Origin: Verrucomicrobiales bacterium | GTDB taxonomy: Bacteria; Verrucomicrobiota; Verrucomicrobiia; Verrucomicrobiales; V1-33 | Assembly: GCA_028293125.1 (NCBI GenBank) | Contig: JAQGPJ010000067.1 | Coordinates: forward strand, 49,248 to 113,247 | Direction: 5' to 3' | DNA: 64,000 nucleotides | Shown: one piece after another, positions 54,701 through 61,776 of the stretch | How the letters are laid out: the number at the start of each line of letters is the position of its first letter | Numbering within the stretch: the stretch's first letter is position 1 | Program-made: the position numbers and the translations under genes | The notes under the pieces: model-generated | The model's input: the letters and a program-made list of their open reading frames with translations, nothing else | What the model was told of the DNA's origin: nothing | Databases searched by the model: none

Positions 54701-56798
54701 TCACCCGCAGAATTACCATGCGCGTCCCTCCGGCGCTGAATGTCCATTGCACCGTCGTGCCGGTTGCTGTCCGGCCGTTGCCAAAATCCCACGCGAAAGT
54801 CAGCGTGTCCCCGTCGGGATCCTGGCCGGACGCCGTCAGCGTGATGGGAACCCGGGCAGCCAGAGGACCGGCCGGGGACTGGACCGCGGCAGTGGGAGGA
54901 CGGTTTCCCGCGATGGTGAATTCCACCCGCACATCGAGCCATTCATAGGGAGCCGTGCCACCCTGCGCAACTGGTGTCACATACAAATAACCGGTGGGAT
55001 CAGTGAATGTCCAGCCAATGGCGAGTGCGGCATCCTCTTTATCGGAAAATTCTTCGCTCCTGCTGTCCGGCGTCATGTCAAGCAGACGGGTCCCGCCGGG
55101 AGTATACTCCCACAAGGCATAAGCCCCGTTGCTCATATGGGCATTCGGTGTAAAATTTCTTCGGTAACCGATCCAGAATGTCTGCGATGACTCCCGCTGC
55201 AGCTTCAGCGCCAGCATAGGCTCACCGCTGGCACCGGCGTGATCGAACCGGTGAATCCGGTAGGTGCCCGGAGCCGTGACAGTCTTTACCTGCCCGGCAG
55301 TGATCCAGTTCAGGGTTGCCTTTCCCTGCTGGCTGAAATCACCTTGGGGATAGCTGCCCGAATCCCCCATCACGGAATAGGAATCACCATATTCCCGGTG
55401 CCTCGGATCGGATGTACCGGGAACGCCTGTTGCCGGCAGGACCGTGCCATCATTGGTATCCCAGGAACTGGCGTGCCGGAGCCCATAATTATGGCCAAAC
55501 TCGTGTGCAATGACTGCCGGATTCCGGGTGCCGTTAAGCCAGTGATTTCCTCCTCCAAGCGTGCCACGGCCTCTCCAAAACCAATTCAGACCGGGGAAAG
55601 CCACCACTGTAATATCGAAGGAGGCGGAATCAAAGCCCGCCGCCGCCGCACTGGCCTTCGCATCCTGCATAAGTTGTTGGTAAAGCTCTGACGGCTCATA
55701 CACGGTGCCCGGTGAAGGAAGCACCAAAACGTTGGACGGCACCGTGACTGTCAGACGGGTCTTTCCATAAGAATTGGCGGCCAGCCATGACGAAACCTCC
55801 TCCATCACCGTTTTCCACTCGGCCTGGGTTCCCAAAGGGGTGGGCCGGTCGGAAAACACGGTGTTGAGCACCAAAACCGACTTCGGCGTTTCTGTCCATG
55901 AACTGGCCTCCAGCATGGCATACCGCCGGACCTGCTTTGGCTCCATGGCAGCCCCCTCAACCAACGCCTTCACCAAAGGCCCGGCACTTTTTGGCCCCGG
56001 CAAGGCAAGAACCTCACCGTAAAGATCCGCCCATACCCGCCAAACTGACTGATCCTTCCAATGATGCACCATACCTCCCACAAGAGCGGTCATTGTCCCT
56101 TCTTCCGGGGATGTTGACGGTGCCACAGGAAACCTGCGAATGACCGCCTCAGCCTCCGGCCCATTGACTGGCCGCACGCCATTGTCAGCCAAAACCGCCC
56201 AGCCCTCCAGGGCAATGCCCTCCACAGGCAAAGCTTTCTTCGAGCAGGCGGTCCGCCATGCACCCCAAGCCTGGCTCCGCAGAACAGCACCACCGTCCAT
56301 GGTGATCATGAGATCGGCACCGCCGCCTGCACCCTGCCCTCCGCAATGCGGAGAAATCTGAACTTCGGCCACAGCGGAAAACCGCTCCTCCACCAATGGC
56401 CTCCACTCGGCGGGCAGCCGCTCCTGTTCGGCGAAAGTCAGCGCGTGCGCCCACGCCTGTTTGGGGTTTTCCCGCAGGAGAGTCAGCAGCGCCCCTCGCC
56501 GCCGGCGCAGAAGACCGGCTCCCTCCCGTATCTGTCCCGGAGCCGGCGCAGCTCCCACACTCCGCCACCATGAACGGAATTCCCCTGCTTCATGAGCCGC
56601 CGCAAACGCTGCGGGTGGATTATCCGGGCTCCGGGGAGGGACTGTGGCCCCGGCTGCCGCCAAAGACGCAACGGCTTGCGGCATCCTCGCCCCGATCACC
56701 TTGGAATGAGTCGTTGGCTGCGGATGATGCCTACCGATGAAAACCAGCAGAATGAAAAGCAGGGTCAGCGGTGCGCATGTGGAATTAATTTTCACCAT
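51738..56798 (-). CDS. Giant secreted metzincin-like metalloprotease with PKD, repeat propeller and PPC-like modules
   Basis: A 1686-residue exported protein. I chose ATG 56798, which directly precedes a signal peptide (STCAPLTLLFILLVFIG); the frame is open 85 codons upstream without features. After a propeptide-like region of about 200 residues comes the protease domain with HEFGHNYGLRH at about 432-442 (zinc HExxHxxGxxH) and the Met-turn YSVMG, closest in pattern to gametolysin/M11-like metzincins. A PKD domain follows (DPDGDTLTFAWDFGNG). A stretch of about 750 residues then has ten or so repeats with an S-x-DG-x-x-W motif (such as SADGVIW, SPDGKAW, SVDGVVW), a propeller-like array. A PPC-like domain (SDADSDWFVFMFDRPGRF) and a terminal module close it. 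No C-terminal sorting tail is seen. Confidence 0.85.
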   Translation of the reverse strand: MVKINSTCAPLTLLFILLVFIGRHHPQPTTHSKVIGARMPQAVASLAAAGATVPPRSPDNPPAAFAAAHEAGEFRSWWRSVGAAPAPGQIREGAGLLRRRRGALLTLLRENPKQAWAHALTFAEQERLPAEWRPLVEERFSAVAEVQISPHCGGQGAGGGADLMITMDGGAVLRSQAWGAWRTACSKKALPVEGIALEGWAVLADNGVRPVNGPEAEAVIRRFPVAPSTSPEEGTMTALVGGMVHHWKDQSVWRVWADLYGEVLALPGPKSAGPLVKALVEGAAMEPKQVRRYAMLEASSWTETPKSVLVLNTVFSDRPTPLGTQAEWKTVMEEVSSWLAANSYGKTRLTVTVPSNVLVLPSPGTVYEPSELYQQLMQDAKASAAAAGFDSASFDITVVAFPGLNWFWRGRGTLGGGNHWLNGTRNPAVIAHEFGHNYGLRHASSWDTNDGTVLPATGVPGTSDPRHREYGDSYSVMGDSGSYPQGDFSQQGKATLNWITAGQVKTVTAPGTYRIHRFDHAGASGEPMLALKLQRESSQTFWIGYRRNFTPNAHMSNGAYALWEYTPGGTRLLDMTPDSRSEEFSDKEDAALAIGWTFTDPTGYLYVTPVAQGGTAPYEWLDVRVEFTIAGNRPPTAAVQSPAGPLAARVPITLTASGQDPDGDTLTFAWDFGNGRTATGTTVQWTFSAGGTRMVILRVTDGKGGVATQTLSLPVADPLAEWESVPGSEDHAFLDAIVHKGMHVGTAYWQSGLSADGIQWRTQRHELGYSRRRLAAGPLGIVAVGGYYEDETSSWRGMISASADGVIWKTIQPPAQPGLNSVVCWRGAFYAVGKTGTILSSPDGKAWTARTTNLVDDLRDITATTEGLVACGGNGVILTSPDGVNWERHAVPNTLLWLSSLATDGLRVAAVGNADFFWWSVDGGLSWESRNFLLENFNPVRIIHADGLWIAASSDFNPVDSTWNTTCAVSVDGSNWDLLPPLMEGADGYFENMRFQDGRVWFYGYDGKILHSGLVHADNIRPSLTVKWPPALAARTPADFTTATTDADADPVTVLWESAGRFYPVGSPASIQFGIGGGRMVTAWASDGRGGRISESREYLVDDRLLYWTDITPPSLSSEEFRYAARSSSRAVAVGGYSSATAPVSGLTNGMAWKEGILQFDGHGIAWRETGGFVVAGYFYNSSTASWKSRVCRSVDGLTWSAPQAVEGTGLNAVAASDSAYVAVGEDGVILRSVDGVVWSTRPSGVTDSLVSVAFAGSRGLAVGYSVILNSEDGGVTWTNSSVALPFSFARRVFTVAERLFVEGYNELWVYEPGMGRWIQCSIDLERFGNLQSLVRHSGLYIAITLKHDSASGIDHRGLLVSEDGLIWEGAEPAWSRSLYALISSGADLVAVGDNAIAANTVGTPGLVLNSAILSVSRASIESGALGGVMIANSGPGILAWSVSSSVPWMAAVPASGSASFQPSVVSVRQLASLPAGTHAGTLTFSAPGLPSRTVTVSVVSYTDDFGNSAESASPGTPGSEVAGRIQSDADSDWFVFMFDRPGRFTAWTTGNLDTLAELRDQAGYLTRSDDSNDDLNFRIEWEVLPGAYWLKVEGFDIGNYLLHSSFVPTGGPFAIRDWTLIAGQYRFTVATTPGYQYHVQTSTDPSVGWAQWGTEVTASGAETILTANVPAGAVRRYFRIGMKAP

Positions 56799-57030
56799 TG
56801 CATGACAATTTATTAGACCCATGCCACACGCAATTGATTTAAATACATGGTGCCGCGGGAATTGGTGGGGGTGCTTGAAGCCTTCCGGGAGGCTCCGAAT
56901 ATCAGACCCGCCGCTCCGGGCCAAGGAAAATCCGGCATAACCCGCTCCGCTCGGCCTCCGGCACTTATTCCGTTTTTCCCTGGCCCTCCACAGCAAGTCT
57001 GATTGGAGGTCATTATCGGATTTCACAGGG

Positions 57031-57057
57031 TGAAATGCCCTTCTGAAGGGCATTTCA
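57031..57057. repeat. Perfect 13-bp inverted repeat
   Basis: TGAAATGCCCTTC (57031-57043), a central T, and GAAGGGCATTTCA (57045-57057). No T-run follows on either strand, so it is not an obvious terminator; it could be an operator or a REP-like unit. Confidence 0.75.
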
Positions 57058-57246
57058 GAACATTCCCGGTGATCCTAACTTTTTATGCGCCGCTTCATTG
57101 CCCCCCACCAGCTCCCGTTGCGCCAAATACATTATTCCCGACTTATAAAACTTGGATTTCCTCAAGGGTGAAAAAACCCAGGAAACCGTCCCGGATTTTT
57201 CAATGAGCTGCCCCAAGGCTTGTCGATATCGCCTTAAATTGCAAAT

Positions 57247-57262
57247 TTGAACAAATGTTCAA
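57247..57262. promoter_or_regulatory. Dyad TTGAACA-AA-TGTTCAA
   Basis: Seven-base arms around AA, 57247-57262. The core GAAC-4-GTTC has the shape of an operator for a dimeric repressor; it has some resemblance to LexA-type boxes, but no SOS gene is next to it. Confidence 0.4.
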
Positions 57263-57338
57263 CAGGCGGCCGAGCCGCTTTAAAAAGACCAGACGCCTGT
57301 TTTCTGCCTTCACCCGCTGCGGCATGGCCTCCGTCTAA

Positions 57339-57467
57339 TTATACTTTGTTACATCTATGACACAACTCATTCAGCATCAACGAGTTTTGCCTCCGTAAAC
57401 CTTCTTGATCAATTTTCGTAACACGTTGATTATCAATTAAATAACTTTAAAATGAAGCAAAGTATAA
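57339..57467. mobile_element. MITE-like element with 10-bp terminal inverted repeats
   Basis: Ends TTATACTTTG (57339-57348) and CAAAGTATAA (57458-57467) are perfect inverted repeats. CTAA directly flanks both ends (57335-57338 and 57468-57471), as a target-site duplication would. The 129-base interior is far more AT-rich than the surroundings, encodes no protein, and has an internal stem ATCAACG/CGTTGAT. No transposase is nearby. Only one copy is in the window, so mobility is inferred from structure. Confidence 0.5.
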
Positions 57468-58011
57468 CTAAATGGATGACACCCTTTGGCAGCCGATATC
57501 GGCAAGCCCGAAATTCACCGATGGTTCCTTTGCTCCAAACCCAGTTGGAAAAAATCCATCTTGCCAAAAATGCCTGGAGACTGGTATTTTAAAATTAAAT
57601 ACGGCGTCGATTTTTCCAACGGCGGAGAAAATCCGCCCTTCTCGTGAAAAACGAAGGTCAATTCGAAACAGCCTGCCACAACCTGCGGAATTACTCCCAG
57701 TGCATCCACCCAGCGCATCCATAACCGCAAAACAAACCAGAGCCGGGGGTGCTCCGCGCTCAGCCTGTATTGGACAATGGCAGGTGGCCCGGCACGTTTT
57801 TCCGCCGCCATGTTCCGGCAACAGCTGCAGTTCTGTCCACGCACGCCGCGGACAAGAAGTCAAAAATCCCTGTCATCATCCGGGGGTGGGAACATTGGCT
57901 GGCTCCATCCTGGTTCGGCAACAGCGGAATGATGCGTCGCCGTGCTCCGAATATCGGCCTCAAGCGCTGCGGAATTCACCTGACCACCCGTTCTCCTCTC
58001 CTTCTTATTCA

Positions 58012-59127
58012 ATGAAACCACTATCCATCTCCTCTCCTTTTCGCAAAGCACGATGCGCCGCTCTCGGTCTCGCGCTGGCCTGCACTGCTCCTGTGTGGAT
58101 GCCCGCCGGCGCCTTGGCCCAGGCTGAAACCCAAGCCGGTGCCGCGGTCCCGTCCACCACGGAGGATGCCCCCTCCCGCACGGAGGTGGAGCAGTATGTG
58201 AAGGAACTGAGCGGGCTTATTGCTAAAAAAGAGGAGAACGCCACCAACCTGATCAATCAGATCCGGGCCGGTGACCAAGCCATTCAGGACGCCGTCAGCA
58301 AAATTCTTTCCCTCCTCACGGATGCGGAGGACAGCACGCGCACCCGCACCAAAGTGGCCAAGCTCAAAGCTGAAACCGTGGCCGGCCTGGGCCAGGCCGC
58401 CAAAACTTACGCCAAAAAGCGCAACGAAATCGCCGCCCAGCTGAGCACCGCCACCAATCCCTACACGAAGGAGGATCTTTTCAAAGCCCGTGGAGCCTTC
58501 GATGAGCGTATTGGCCAGTGGGTGGACGCCGCCGTGGGACTGGCTCTGAGCATGGAGACTGACGAGGGAAATGAAAAATACATCAAAGGCCCCAATGTGG
58601 TCTTCGGCCGGCATGGCATCGGGGTCCAGGAAACCCGCCGCAACCCTGACTATGACCAGAAAAAACGTGAGGGCGGTGTGCGGAACAAGGTGACCGAAGC
58701 TCTGGACGCCAGCCTTGAAACCTCCCGCAAACGCCTTGTGGAGGAGGAGCGCCGGGTGGCCGGTGCGCTTCAGGAGCCGGGCCTGACAGAGGAGCGCAAA
58801 AAGGAGATCGCCGCCGAAAGAGACCGGCTGGCCGCTCTTATCGCCGAGCGCACCACCCAGCTTCAGCAAGTCAGGAACAGCCGCAATGAGGATGCCCCCG
58901 CTGTCAAGGACGGCAGCGCGCCGCCCAAAGTTGTGGAAAACGCCGCGCAGTTTGCCTCCATTGAGGAAATCATCCACATGACCGCCGCCGGAGCGCGCCA
59001 GCAGTTTGCCCGGCTTCTCAACGCCTATCAGGATTTCAGCACTGAACGCGCTTCCCTGGCGCAACTGAAAACGAAGCTCAACCACGCGGAGGAATGGCTG
59101 AAAGCCCACCCCGCCCCCGCTCAGTAA
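58012..59127 (+). CDS. Exported coiled-coil protein of unknown function
   Basis: A 371-residue protein from ATG at 58012; the signal peptide is clear (ARCAALGLALACTAPVWM, then Ala-rich site at ALAQ). The mature part is mainly helical with coiled-coil stretches (EVEQYVKELSGLIAKKEENA; KRLVEEERRVAGALQEPG; AAERDRLAALIAERTTQLQQ) and a more globular centre (NVVFGRHGIGVQETRRNPDY). No family recognised. A lipoprotein gene follows on the same strand and may be related in function. Confidence 0.75.
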   Translation: MKPLSISSPFRKARCAALGLALACTAPVWMPAGALAQAETQAGAAVPSTTEDAPSRTEVEQYVKELSGLIAKKEENATNLINQIRAGDQAIQDAVSKILSLLTDAEDSTRTRTKVAKLKAETVAGLGQAAKTYAKKRNEIAAQLSTATNPYTKEDLFKARGAFDERIGQWVDAAVGLALSMETDEGNEKYIKGPNVVFGRHGIGVQETRRNPDYDQKKREGGVRNKVTEALDASLETSRKRLVEEERRVAGALQEPGLTEERKKEIAAERDRLAALIAERTTQLQQVRNSRNEDAPAVKDGSAPPKVVENAAQFASIEEIIHMTAAGARQQFARLLNAYQDFSTERASLAQLKTKLNHAEEWLKAHPAPAQ

Positions 59128-59276
59128 ACCATGCTGTTCCAACAGTGCGCCGAGTGATTCCTTCCCATCCTGGGCCTCGCCGTGCCCGCATGACTCCAAG
59201 TGGACCCGTCAGGCAGCGGCTAGTACAGGTATCGGAAAATCAAAAAAGCTGGCACCACTCTGCCATTCCGCTTAAC

Positions 59277-59296
59277 AAGCCGGCCACTGCCGGCTT
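59277..59296 (+). terminator. Hairpin between two exported-protein genes
   Basis: AAGCCGGC (59277-59284) pairs with GCCGGCTT (59289-59296) across a four-base loop. The T-run is weak (TTTCCGTT), and the next ATG is 17 bases on, so it could also be a 5'-leader structure. Confidence 0.5.
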
Positions 59297-59313
59297 TCCG
59301 TTGCAGCTTTCCT

Positions 59314-60636
59314 ATGAAAAAGCATATCCTTCTGCCCTGTCTGTTTCTGGTTTCCCTGCCCGGCTGTCCCACTTCCGGCTTTGCTCGGGAAAATCCGGTG
59401 GCCAGCCCTCCTTCAGAACCTCCAACGCCGCAGACAGCTCCCGTTCCTCCTTCGGCAGCGGCCCTGGAAAGTTCGGCAGTGCTCAGAGCGTCCCAGTTTC
59501 TGCCCCCGGATCTCGTTGCCAGCCCTCTTCACCGCGTGCGGGAACTGGTCCCCACCGATGGCTACCTGGCCTATTACACGGTGGACACGGATTTTGGCAG
59601 CTTTGAAATCATTGGCACTTCCCAGCTGCGGCGCTGCGTCCAGGAAATCCAAGCCATCGCCAGACTCAACGCGGTAAGCCGGTCCGACATTTTTGCCGAC
59701 GGTCTGCGCCGCTCTCTGGAGCAGCCCATCGACGCCGCGAAAAATGTGGTCACCAACCCCGTCGCCGCTGTTAAAGCCATGCCCAGCACGGTCGGGCACT
59801 TTTTCAAAAAAGTGGGCAATTCCATCAGTACTACCGCCAGCAATATCAGGGAACGGTCCAATGAGCCGGGGGGCGTTGATCCTGGAGCCGCCACCGTGAA
59901 AGGCCTTTCCCAAGCCGGCAAAGGCATTCTCGGATTCGACAAAGCCAAACTGGAATGCGCCCGGCAGCTGGAAGTGGATCCTTACACGGACAATCCCCGC
60001 CTGCGGGAAGAGATTGAAAAAGTGGCTTGGGTATTTTGGTCCGGCGGTCTGCCTCTGCGCGTGGGCGGCATGGCCACCGGCGCGTCCTTGGCCATCAACG
60101 CCACCACCCTTGCCGGGCTGCCAAAGGATATTTATGAGGTGACGCCCGATGAATTGGCGCTGCGTGACAACCAGGCCATGGCGGCGCTGCTGGTTCCCGG
60201 GGATGTGCGCAATGCTTTCAACGCCAATCCCTTCCTGACGCTGAGCCTGCGCCATTCCATCCTGACATCTCTCACCGCACTCGACGGAGCCCAGGGCCGG
60301 GCTGCTGTGGTCAATTTGGCCGCCGAGTGCTCCAGCCGCCAGCAGGCGCGCTTCCTGGATGAGATCCTGCGCCTCCTCGCCTCGCGCCAGGCCGGGGGAG
60401 CCCCGCCCATCCGGGAAGTGAGACTTCTGGGCCGGCTTCCCGCCACGGTGGATTCCACGGGGGCCTTGGTTCTGACATTGCCGGTGGAATATATCAGCTG
60501 GACAACGGAGGTCTCCGAGTTTGTGACCCGCGAGGAATTCACCGGCCTGAAACCTCAGGTTTATCACACCGGCGGCATCAGCCCCCTGTCGCAGCAGGAA
60601 CTGGCGCGCGTGGGCTGGACCGTGCGTCGGCTCTGA
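59314..60636 (+). CDS. Lipoprotein of unknown function
   Basis: A 440-residue protein with a lipoprotein signal: HILLPCLFLVSLPGC with lipobox LPGC, cysteine at residue 18. A Pro-rich segment follows, then a region of about 380 residues with alpha-helical and beta parts: VRELVPTDGYLAYYTVDTDF, AMPSTVGHFFKKVGNSISTT and DIYEVTPDELALRDNQAMAA, and late blocks about HSILTSLTALDGAQGRAAVV. I do not recognise a family. It follows the coiled-coil protein gene and precedes the RiPP-like locus, but shows no direct link to it. Confidence 0.75.
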   Translation: MKKHILLPCLFLVSLPGCPTSGFARENPVASPPSEPPTPQTAPVPPSAAALESSAVLRASQFLPPDLVASPLHRVRELVPTDGYLAYYTVDTDFGSFEIIGTSQLRRCVQEIQAIARLNAVSRSDIFADGLRRSLEQPIDAAKNVVTNPVAAVKAMPSTVGHFFKKVGNSISTTASNIRERSNEPGGVDPGAATVKGLSQAGKGILGFDKAKLECARQLEVDPYTDNPRLREEIEKVAWVFWSGGLPLRVGGMATGASLAINATTLAGLPKDIYEVTPDELALRDNQAMAALLVPGDVRNAFNANPFLTLSLRHSILTSLTALDGAQGRAAVVNLAAECSSRQQARFLDEILRLLASRQAGGAPPIREVRLLGRLPATVDSTGALVLTLPVEYISWTTEVSEFVTREEFTGLKPQVYHTGGISPLSQQELARVGWTVRRL

Positions 60637-60930
60637 TTCAATCACCCGGCGGAAATGCGCCTCGGATCCACAAACATTATTTTCCTTTCCCTCCAAGTGT
60701 GGCTAATCTGTATCCACCACACTCACAATGAACAGGCGTCATCCGCCTGCGTCCTTTGCTTTTGCCGCCCGCAGTGGTTCTCCGGTGTTTGCAATGCAGG
60801 TGCTGATGGCGTGAGTCCGCACATACGCACGACTGGATAATTTTGCCGGAAATATCTGGATTTTGACCGGGAATAATATTTATATTAATAATCATTGGCG
60901 CTTTTGCGCTCAACCTCCATTCATCTTATC
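60637..60930. other. Gene-free stretch upstream of the RiPP-like locus
   Basis: About 294 bases; the last 90 are AT-rich and hold the putative promoter below. I see no gene in the remainder. Confidence 0.5.
60863..60891 (+). promoter_or_regulatory. Possible promoter of the RiPP-like locus
   Basis: TTGACC (60863-60868), a 17-base spacer and TAATAA (60886-60891) lie 39 bases before the ATG of the NTF2-like gene. The -35 is good, the -10 weak, and the region is AT-rich. Confidence 0.4.
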
Positions 60931-61434
60931 ATGAACCGTCGAAATTCCATTGCCACTGGTCTTGCCGTGCTCACAGCAGTTGCCGGCGTTAACAACGCCG
61001 CTCAGGCGGCGGAGGAGACGAAACCGGAGAATCCTGAGTTGGAAAAGCTCAGGGAGCTGCTCAAGGCCCATGATGATGCCTTCACGGGCCAGAATCTTGA
61101 GGGCGTGCTGGCTCTGTTCACCCCCAAAGCCGTGATTCTCGGCACGGGTCCGGGTGAAATCTGGTCCGGCCACGAGGAGATCAAGGATGCCTACACCCAT
61201 TTTTTTGGCGATTTTGACAAAGGGCATCAGCATTTCACTTATTATGCCCGCTTTGGAGAGCTGACCTCCGAGGCCGGGTGGCTGCTGGCTTCCGGTGAGG
61301 TCAAAGCTAAAAAAGAGGGTAAAGAGTTTGCCTTCCCGCTGAACATTTCCGTCACCGCCGCCAAAACAGGAGGGCAATGGAAATTTGCGGCGCTGCATTT
61401 CTCCACACTGAGCAGTGCCAGGGAGGCCAAGTAA
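60931..61434 (+). CDS. Exported NTF2/SnoaL-like protein (DUF4440 type)
   Basis: A 167-residue protein from ATG at 60931 with a signal peptide (GLAVLTAVAGVNNAAQAAEE). The mature part has the SnoaL/DUF4440 pattern: LKAHDDAFTGQNLEGVLALF, then TPKAVILGTGPGEIWSGHEE, then a strand and helix pair ending WKFAALHFS. The fold forms a cone-shaped pocket that binds small ligands or acts as an isomerase. It is followed after 30 bases by the precursor-peptide gene, so it is probably cotranscribed and may handle the product outside the cytoplasm; that role is inference. Confidence 0.85.
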   Translation: MNRRNSIATGLAVLTAVAGVNNAAQAAEETKPENPELEKLRELLKAHDDAFTGQNLEGVLALFTPKAVILGTGPGEIWSGHEEIKDAYTHFFGDFDKGHQHFTYYARFGELTSEAGWLLASGEVKAKKEGKEFAFPLNISVTAAKTGGQWKFAALHFSTLSSAREAK

Positions 61435-61464
61435 AAATCGACCATCTCAGTCCTTCATAAAGCC

Positions 61465-61764
61465 ATGAATGAGAAACCTGCCGAAGACAATGAGCTTTCC
61501 GTAGAGCTGCAGGAGCGGAGACGCTTCCTTCAAAGCATGGGCAAATGGTCCGGTGCCGCCATCGGCGCAGCCGTGGCCGGAGCCTGGCTCGCCAGCGCGC
61601 CTGAGGCCCGGGCCGGAGCATGGGTGAACCGCCGCACGGGTGGAGGCACATGGGTGAACCGCGCGGGGGGCTGGATCAATGGGGGAGGAGGCTGGATCAA
61701 TGGGGGAGGGGGAGCCTGGGTCAACCGCCGGGCGGGCGGCGGGAGCTGGGTGAACCGCAGATGA
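61465..61764 (+). CDS. Putative RiPP precursor with Tat-like leader and six W-x-N motifs
   Basis: A 99-residue peptide. The leader has a twin-arginine motif ERRRFLQ (residues 17-23), a hydrophobic stretch (SGAAIGAAVAGAWLAS) and a site EARA before Gly51. The remainder is a 49-residue Gly/Arg-rich core with Trp at 53, 63, 70, 77, 85 and 95. Each Trp heads a W-V-N or W-I-N motif: four WVN (mostly WVNR) and two WING. Spacing is 7-10 residues. Three-residue cyclophane maturases cross-link the aromatic and third residue of such W/F-x-N motifs, as in GRRM-type Gly-rich precursors. The maturase and partner follow at 61777 and 62577. I infer a modified, Tat-exported peptide. Confidence 0.8.
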   Translation: MNEKPAEDNELSVELQERRRFLQSMGKWSGAAIGAAVAGAWLASAPEARAGAWVNRRTGGGTWVNRAGGWINGGGGWINGGGGAWVNRRAGGGSWVNRR

Positions 61765-61776
61765 CCACCTCTTTTC

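Larger units (their letters stand above)
56799..58011. other. 1.2 kb AT-rich gene-free stretch
   Basis: No convincing gene in either direction: the frame open from 57472 runs into the next gene but its first 180 codons lack structure, and the minus-strand frame at 57468-57863 is of the same kind. The stretch holds a 13-bp perfect palindrome at 57031-57057, a 16-base dyad at 57247-57262 and a MITE-like element at 57339-57467. It probably carries the promoters of the divergent metzincin and coiled-coil protein genes, and may mark a decayed or inserted segment. Confidence 0.7.

Noticed and set aside
57247..57262. LexA box
   Set aside because: The dyad is only GAAC-4-GTTC in outline; no DNA damage gene follows and the match to known Verrucomicrobial boxes cannot be tested here.
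57468..57863. Minus-strand 131-codon frame in the gene-free stretch
   Set aside because: No family features; Cys/Gly-rich composition typical of a shadow frame.
57472..58011. N-terminal extension of the 58012 coiled-coil protein
   Set aside because: The 180 extra codons would come before a clear signal peptide, start inside the MITE-like element region and lack any structure or composition of a gene.
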